From DATHBD01 sp035296325 (GTDB taxonomy: Bacteria; Actinomycetota; Actinomycetes; Mycobacteriales; Micromonosporaceae), in the NCBI GenBank assembly GCA_035296325.1, contig DATHBD010000062.1, forward strand, positions 230,580 to 294,579: 64,000 nucleotides of DNA, read 5' to 3'. Below, one piece after another: positions 60,496 through 64,000 of this stretch. A model generated the notes under the pieces. That model did not search any database. It saw only the letters and a program-made list of their open reading frames with translations, and had not been told where the DNA came from. Every line of letters starts with the position of its first letter. Within the stretch, counting starts at the first letter, position 1. The position numbers and the translations under genes are program-made.

Positions 60496-61827
60496 TCAAC
60501 CGATGAAGTGGATGAGGAGGAAGTGGCTCATCCACAGGCCCTGCAGCGGCAGGCAGACGAACGTGTAGAACCTGTCGAACTTCGGGTTGCTGCCGATCCG
60601 CGCCGCCATCAGGAAGGCCGGGAACGCCTCGAGGGACAGCCTGGCCGCGGAGAGCAGCGGCACCCGGTTGATCGGGTTGTCGGCCGGGAAGCTGATGATG
60701 AAGAGCACGGTGGCGATCCCGAACACGGGGAGAAACCACTGGTCGCGCCGGAGTTTCCAGGGCCCGACGAACGCCAGTACGAGCATCGTGGAAACGAAGA
60801 GCACCGCGCCGAGGTCGACCAGGTTGCGGGCGTCGTTGCCGAGGATGTTCGGGCTGGTGAAGATGATCTTGACGGTCCGGTAGATGCCCACCCAGGGCCA
60901 CTCCCGCCCACGCTCCCAACCCCAGTGCGCCTGGACGGCCATGAACCGCAACGGGTCCCCGAGCACCACCCAGCAGTAGACAACGAAACTGGCGATGCCG
61001 GTGGGGATCAACGCCGCCCACGCCACGTCCCACCGGATGTTGCGCAGCCGGAAGTCGTGCTGGCGCAGGTACTCGTAGCAGAACGGCACGAACAGCAGCA
61101 GGGCTGACGACCGGGTCGCGGTGGCGAGGCCGCCCAGCAGGGCGGCCCCCCACCAGGTCCCGCGTCGCATCAGGTACACCGAGCCCAGCACCAGGAGCAG
61201 GAACAGCGAGGCGTTGTACGTGATGCCGAGGTAGAAGCCCGTCGGGAACACGACCATGTACCACAGCGTGCGGCTGGCGGTGCTCCGGTCGAACTCCGAC
61301 TCCACGAGCCGGTGCAGGATCGCGAACGCGCCCAGCTGCGCCGCAACCGCGATGATCCATGCCGCCACGTAGACATTGCCGGTCACCACGGAAACCACCC
61401 GGATCAGCACCGGGTACAGCGGGAAGAACGCCGCGCTGTCCTTCGCGCAGATGTACCGGTTGCACTCGTCGAAGACGTACCCGTGCTCGGCGATCCAGAC
61501 GAACCATCGTGCGTCCCAGTTCACGCTCCACCGGCCGAACGCGGCTCCGACGGAGCCGGGCAGCTTCTCCCCGCTCTGGAAGAACGCGAAGAATGTGATC
61601 ACGCCGTAGCCGACGTGGGTGACCAGCCACACGAACCCGGCCGCGCGCAACGAGCGCCGCCACGGCCGGTCGGTCGGCTCATCGCCGTCCGAGCCGGCGC
61701 CCCGCGCGGGTGGTGCCGGGTCGGCCCCGGCTCGGCGTGCCGACTCGGGCCCGGTGGCTCCTGCCGGGTCGGGCCGGGCGGGGGCTACGGACCGGGCTTC
61801 GCTGCCGACGCTGTGCGGCCCGGGCAT
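60496..61827 (-). CDS. Membrane mannosyltransferase (PIG-V-like GT-C family)
   Basis: About ten membrane helices follow a disordered Pro/Ala/Arg-rich N-terminus. GT-C/PIG-V features are NWDARWFVWIAEHGYVFD in the first loop (Asp of the metal or substrate site), FFPLYPVLIR, VFPTGFYLGITYNASLFLLL and the late PADNPINRVPLL. Such enzymes use polyprenyl-phosphate mannose to glycosylate lipids or proteins at the outer membrane face. Start is uncertain: the ATG at 61827 is chosen, but a GTG at 61986 or one at 61878 is possible. It opposes the ribosomal genes. Confidence 0.8.
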   Translation of the reverse strand: MPGPHSVGSEARSVAPARPDPAGATGPESARRAGADPAPPARGAGSDGDEPTDRPWRRSLRAAGFVWLVTHVGYGVITFFAFFQSGEKLPGSVGAAFGRWSVNWDARWFVWIAEHGYVFDECNRYICAKDSAAFFPLYPVLIRVVSVVTGNVYVAAWIIAVAAQLGAFAILHRLVESEFDRSTASRTLWYMVVFPTGFYLGITYNASLFLLLVLGSVYLMRRGTWWGAALLGGLATATRSSALLLFVPFCYEYLRQHDFRLRNIRWDVAWAALIPTGIASFVVYCWVVLGDPLRFMAVQAHWGWERGREWPWVGIYRTVKIIFTSPNILGNDARNLVDLGAVLFVSTMLVLAFVGPWKLRRDQWFLPVFGIATVLFIISFPADNPINRVPLLSAARLSLEAFPAFLMAARIGSNPKFDRFYTFVCLPLQGLWMSHFLLIHFIG

Positions 61828-61936
61828 GGACGGGGCCGGGGCATCATCGGTCGCCGGGCCGGGCTGGGGTGGCTGCACCGGCTGACTATCCGTGCGCGGC
61901 GCGGAGACCGTCAAGCTGGGCGCGCCCGCCGCGGAT

Positions 61937-61966
61937 TTGGTTCCTCGACGCGGCGTCGCGTACGCT
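61937..61966 (+). promoter_or_regulatory. Candidate rplJL promoter
   Basis: TTGGTT (61937-61942), 18-nt spacer, TACGCT (61961-61966), giving a leader of about 235 nt before rplJ, long enough for L10-type autoregulation. Confidence 0.45.
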
Positions 61967-62114
61967 CGACCCGAAGTTCCACCCAAAGACCGCTGGTCAC
62001 CATGCCGTCATCGCGAGATGCGGCACCGGTCGAAGGCCCTCCATCACGGAGGCGACCCGCGCAGGGAGGACGGTTCGCGTTCGGCGTCGGCGGTTCGATC
62101 CGCTGGTGCCTGCC

Positions 62115-62145
62115 CGCCCCGTGCGCCCTGCGCCGGGGCGTTTTT
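62115..62145 (+). promoter_or_regulatory. rplJ leader attenuator (intrinsic terminator in 5' UTR)
   Basis: CGCCCCG (62115-62121) pairs with CGGGGCG (62134-62140), with a further GCGC/GCGC pairing inside, and is followed at once by TTTTT. It sits 62 nt before rplJ. An intrinsic terminator there fits the L10 leader type of attenuation, in which bound L10(L12)4 decides read-through. Confidence 0.65.
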
Positions 62146-62207
62146 CGTGCTCCGGCAGGCTCTCCTCCGTACCGGTGCCCAGCCTGGAGTAACGAGAGAG
62201 GAGGGAC

Positions 62208-62843
62208 ATGGCGGACAAGCCGGTTCGAGCCGACAAGGCCACGGCGGTCATGGAGCTCACCGAGCAGTTCCGGGGCTCCTCGGCCACGCTGCTGACCGAG
62301 TACCGCGGCCTCACCGTGGCGCAGCTCAAGACCCTGCGACGCTCGCTGGGCCGCGAGACGACGTACGCGGTGGCCAAGAACACTCTGGCCAAGCGTGCCG
62401 CGACCGACGCGGGCATCGACGGTCTCGACGATTTGTTCACCGGTCCTACCGCGCTTGCCTTCGTCTCCGGCGACCCTGTCGTAGCGGCGAAGAGCATGCG
62501 CGAATTCGCGAAGGCCAACCCGCTGCTCGTGATCAAGGGCGGCGTGTTCGAGGGCCGGGCCATGTCGGCGGACGAGGTCCGCAAGCTGGCCGACCTGGAG
62601 TCCCGTGAGGTGCTGCTGGCCAAGCTGGCCGGTGCGATGAAGGCCAACCTGAGCAAGGCTGCCGCCCTGTTCCAGGCGCCGCTGTCGAAGACCGCCCGCC
62701 TGGCGGCCGCCCTGCAGGACAAGCGCGAGAAGGCCGGACCGGGCAGCAGCGATGCTCCCGCAGCTGCTACGGCTGTCGCCGACAGCGACGCGCCCGTAGC
62801 CGTGACCGAGGGCGACGCCCCCGAAGGTGCCACCGAGGGCTGA
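62208..62843 (+). CDS. rplJ: 50S ribosomal protein L10
   Basis: ATG at 62208 with GAGAGGAGGG upstream; 211 residues. The conserved core includes LTEYRGLTVAQLKTLRRSL, AKNTLAKRA and a long C-terminal helix that anchors L12 dimers. The last 35 residues form an acidic Ala-rich tail. Forms the stalk base with L11 and L12. Confidence 0.96.
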   Translation: MADKPVRADKATAVMELTEQFRGSSATLLTEYRGLTVAQLKTLRRSLGRETTYAVAKNTLAKRAATDAGIDGLDDLFTGPTALAFVSGDPVVAAKSMREFAKANPLLVIKGGVFEGRAMSADEVRKLADLESREVLLAKLAGAMKANLSKAAALFQAPLSKTARLAAALQDKREKAGPGSSDAPAAATAVADSDAPVAVTEGDAPEGATEG

Positions 62844-62884
62844 CGCCCTGATATTTCACTTCTGACGAAAGGACATCGCCCACC

Positions 62885-63274
62885 ATGGCGAAGATGAGCA
62901 CCGAAGACCTGCTCGACGCGTTCAAGGAAATGACGCTGATCGAGCTCTCTGACTTCGTGAAGCAGTTCGAGACCACGTTCGACGTCACCGCCGCCGCCCC
63001 GGCAGCGATGATGGTGGCCGGCGGCCCGGCCGGTGGCGCTCCGGCCGAAGAGGTCGAGGAGAAGAGCGAGTTCGACGTCGTCCTGGACGATGTCGGTGGC
63101 AAGAAGATCCAGGTCATCAAGGTCGTGCGTGAGCTGACCGGCCTGGGCCTGAAGGAGGCCAAGGACACCGTCGAGGCTGCTCCGAAGGCGATCCTGGAGA
63201 AGGTCAACAAGGAGACCGCCGACAAGGCCAAGGCCAAGCTCGAGGCCGAAGGCGCCAAGGTCACCCTGAAGTAA
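62885..63274 (+). CDS. rplL: 50S ribosomal protein L7/L12
   Basis: 129 residues: N-terminal dimerisation helix (LLDAFKEMTLIELSDFVKQFE), Ala/Gly hinge, and C-terminal domain EFDVVLDDVGGKKIQVIKVVRELTGLGLKEAKDTVEAAP. It recruits elongation factors. The gap from rplJ is 41 bp. Confidence 0.97.
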   Translation: MAKMSTEDLLDAFKEMTLIELSDFVKQFETTFDVTAAAPAAMMVAGGPAGGAPAEEVEEKSEFDVVLDDVGGKKIQVIKVVRELTGLGLKEAKDTVEAAPKAILEKVNKETADKAKAKLEAEGAKVTLK

Positions 63275-63286
63275 GCATGCACGTCA

Positions 63287-63322
63287 CGAAGGGCGGGCAG
63301 CCGGTTGGCTGCCCGCCCTTCG
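63287..63322 (+). terminator. rplL-rpoB intergenic hairpin
   Basis: A perfect 16-bp stem (63287-63302 with 63307-63322) with loop GGTT. Such partial terminators or processing sites reduce read-through from rplJL into rpoBC. Confidence 0.75.
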
Positions 63323-63742
63323 CTGTGTACCGGTCCGCGCGCCGACGGATGCGTTCGCGGCAGACCGTGGCGCGGCCCGTCCCATTTGTTATACCTTGTG
63401 GGTCGGGAGTTCGATCGTGCACGGCGTGGTCGGCCGGTAACACTTGACGGGGTGACCACGGGTTAGGCACGCTGAACCAGCACTACTCTCGACCGTGGAA
63501 CAGCAACCCACGCCGCGGATGTGACGGCCAAGCCGCCTCCGCCGGGAGCGCCTCCGATGAGGGGCCGGCGCCGATGTCGGCGCCGGGCAAGACCCCCGGA
63601 GTTGCGTCCCGCCGGTGAGCCGGAGCCGCTGCCGCTGTACGTGGCGGGTGTGGCGAGCAGGGCCGTGAACTGCGGTTCTGTGCTCTACGGAGCGTGCCGC
63701 GGGCCTCTTCGAGGTCCGGGCAAACTCGCTGTGCACGCGGGC
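63323..63742. other. Long rplL-rpoB intergenic region
   Basis: No gene is supported in this 420-bp stretch. Lower GC appears near 63380-63410. It leads into the rpoB promoter. Confidence 0.45.
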
Positions 63743-63771
63743 TGGACACTGCCGGCCATCGCGGCTACACT
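63743..63771 (+). promoter_or_regulatory. Candidate rpoB promoter
   Basis: TGGACA (63743-63748), 17-nt spacer, TACACT (63766-63771), a near-consensus housekeeping promoter about 125 nt before the rpoB start. Confidence 0.55.
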
Positions 63772-63897
63772 GCTAGATTGCGCTGTCTTCCGACTTGAAC
63801 CCTGCCTGCACTCGTTTAGCAACGTTTGCTCACAACAGGGCCCGTCGGTATGCACGCGAAACGGTCGTAGCACCACCGGTCCTCGGAAGGACGCATC

Positions 63898-64000
63898 TTG
63901 GCAGCTTCCCGCCCTGCGAAGACCAGCCGTACGTCGAGCGCTTACGCTCCCCGCCGTATTTCTTTCGGCAGGATCACCGAGCAACTTGAGGTTCCCAACC
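63898..64000 (+). CDS. rpoB: DNA-directed RNA polymerase subunit beta, N-terminal fragment
   Basis: TTG start at 63898 with GGAAGG 7 nt upstream. The visible 34 codons read MAASRPAKTSRT, then APRRISFGRITEQLEVPN, the N-terminus of actinobacterial RpoB. The rest of the gene lies beyond the window. It follows rplJL after a hairpin and its own promoter. Confidence 0.93.
   Translation, partial: MAASRPAKTSRTSSAYAPRRISFGRITEQLEVPN

Overview
The window comes from a high-GC actinomycete, most probably a member of the Micromonosporaceae. The evidence is the strong third-position GC bias, frequent GTG/TTG starts, the right-edge order tRNA-Thr, tRNA-Met, rpmG, hadA-hadB, tRNA-Trp, secE-nusG-rplK-rplA ... 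rplJ-rplL-rpoB, and household families typical of actinobacteria (DUF3107, DUF3152, MoeZ, GPP34, DUF4011-type helicase-nuclease). No transposase, integrase, prophage module or CRISPR array was seen.

Layout. (1) 1-6159: a co-directional DNA-processing trio: the C-terminal part of a giant SF1 helicase with a restriction-endonuclease-like domain, a protein with a Lys/Ala/Pro linker, Zn-ribbon-like Cys residues and an FHA-like domain, and a RecQ-type helicase fused to a phosphoribosyltransferase domain. It ends at a strong bidirectional terminator. (2) 6263-11444: reverse-strand envelope and secretion genes: S1 protease, expansin-like protein overlapping a PAP2 gene, NlpC/P60 endopeptidase. (3) 11826-30907: transporter and household genes, including a DEAD-box helicase, TetR, a large Pro-rich protein, MoeZ, a cyclase-like protein, a methyltransferase with a P-loop kinase, proBA and an alkyltransferase-like protein. 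(4) 31236-33572: a tandem array of four paralogous small membrane proteins, with shared leader sequences, repeated GGACCC hairpins and one glycine-zipper peptide ORF. (5) 33622-44743: gamma-glutamyltransferase and a reduced complex I operon (nuoB, C, H, I, J, K, L, M, N; no A, D, E, F, G), split by a reversed Uma2-family gene. (6) 44844-54445: frameshifted htpX, tRNA-Tyr, a 1366-residue secreted ALF-repeat protein that looks like a polymorphic toxin, its probable immunity gene one base downstream, a small secreted protein and a GGDEF/EAL protein. (7) 54548-64000: the translation and transcription core up to the start of rpoB, with an ABC transporter and a mannosyltransferase lying between rplKA and rplJL.

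How they work together. The right end is a growth-rate-controlled locus with visible regulatory parts: a leader attenuator before rplJ, a hairpin after rplL, and a separate rpoB promoter. The nuo block is overlapped and coupled (1, 11, 4 and 4 nt overlaps from nuoJ to nuoN) and encodes the membrane arm plus the B, C and I connecting subunits, but no NADH-oxidising module and no NuoD. The best candidates for undescribed biology are the four-copy membrane-protein array with its glycine-zipper peptide, the ALF-repeat toxin/immunity pair, and the helicase/FHA/RecQ-PRTase trio. All functions are inferred from sequence motifs and family knowledge read by eye; no database search was run.
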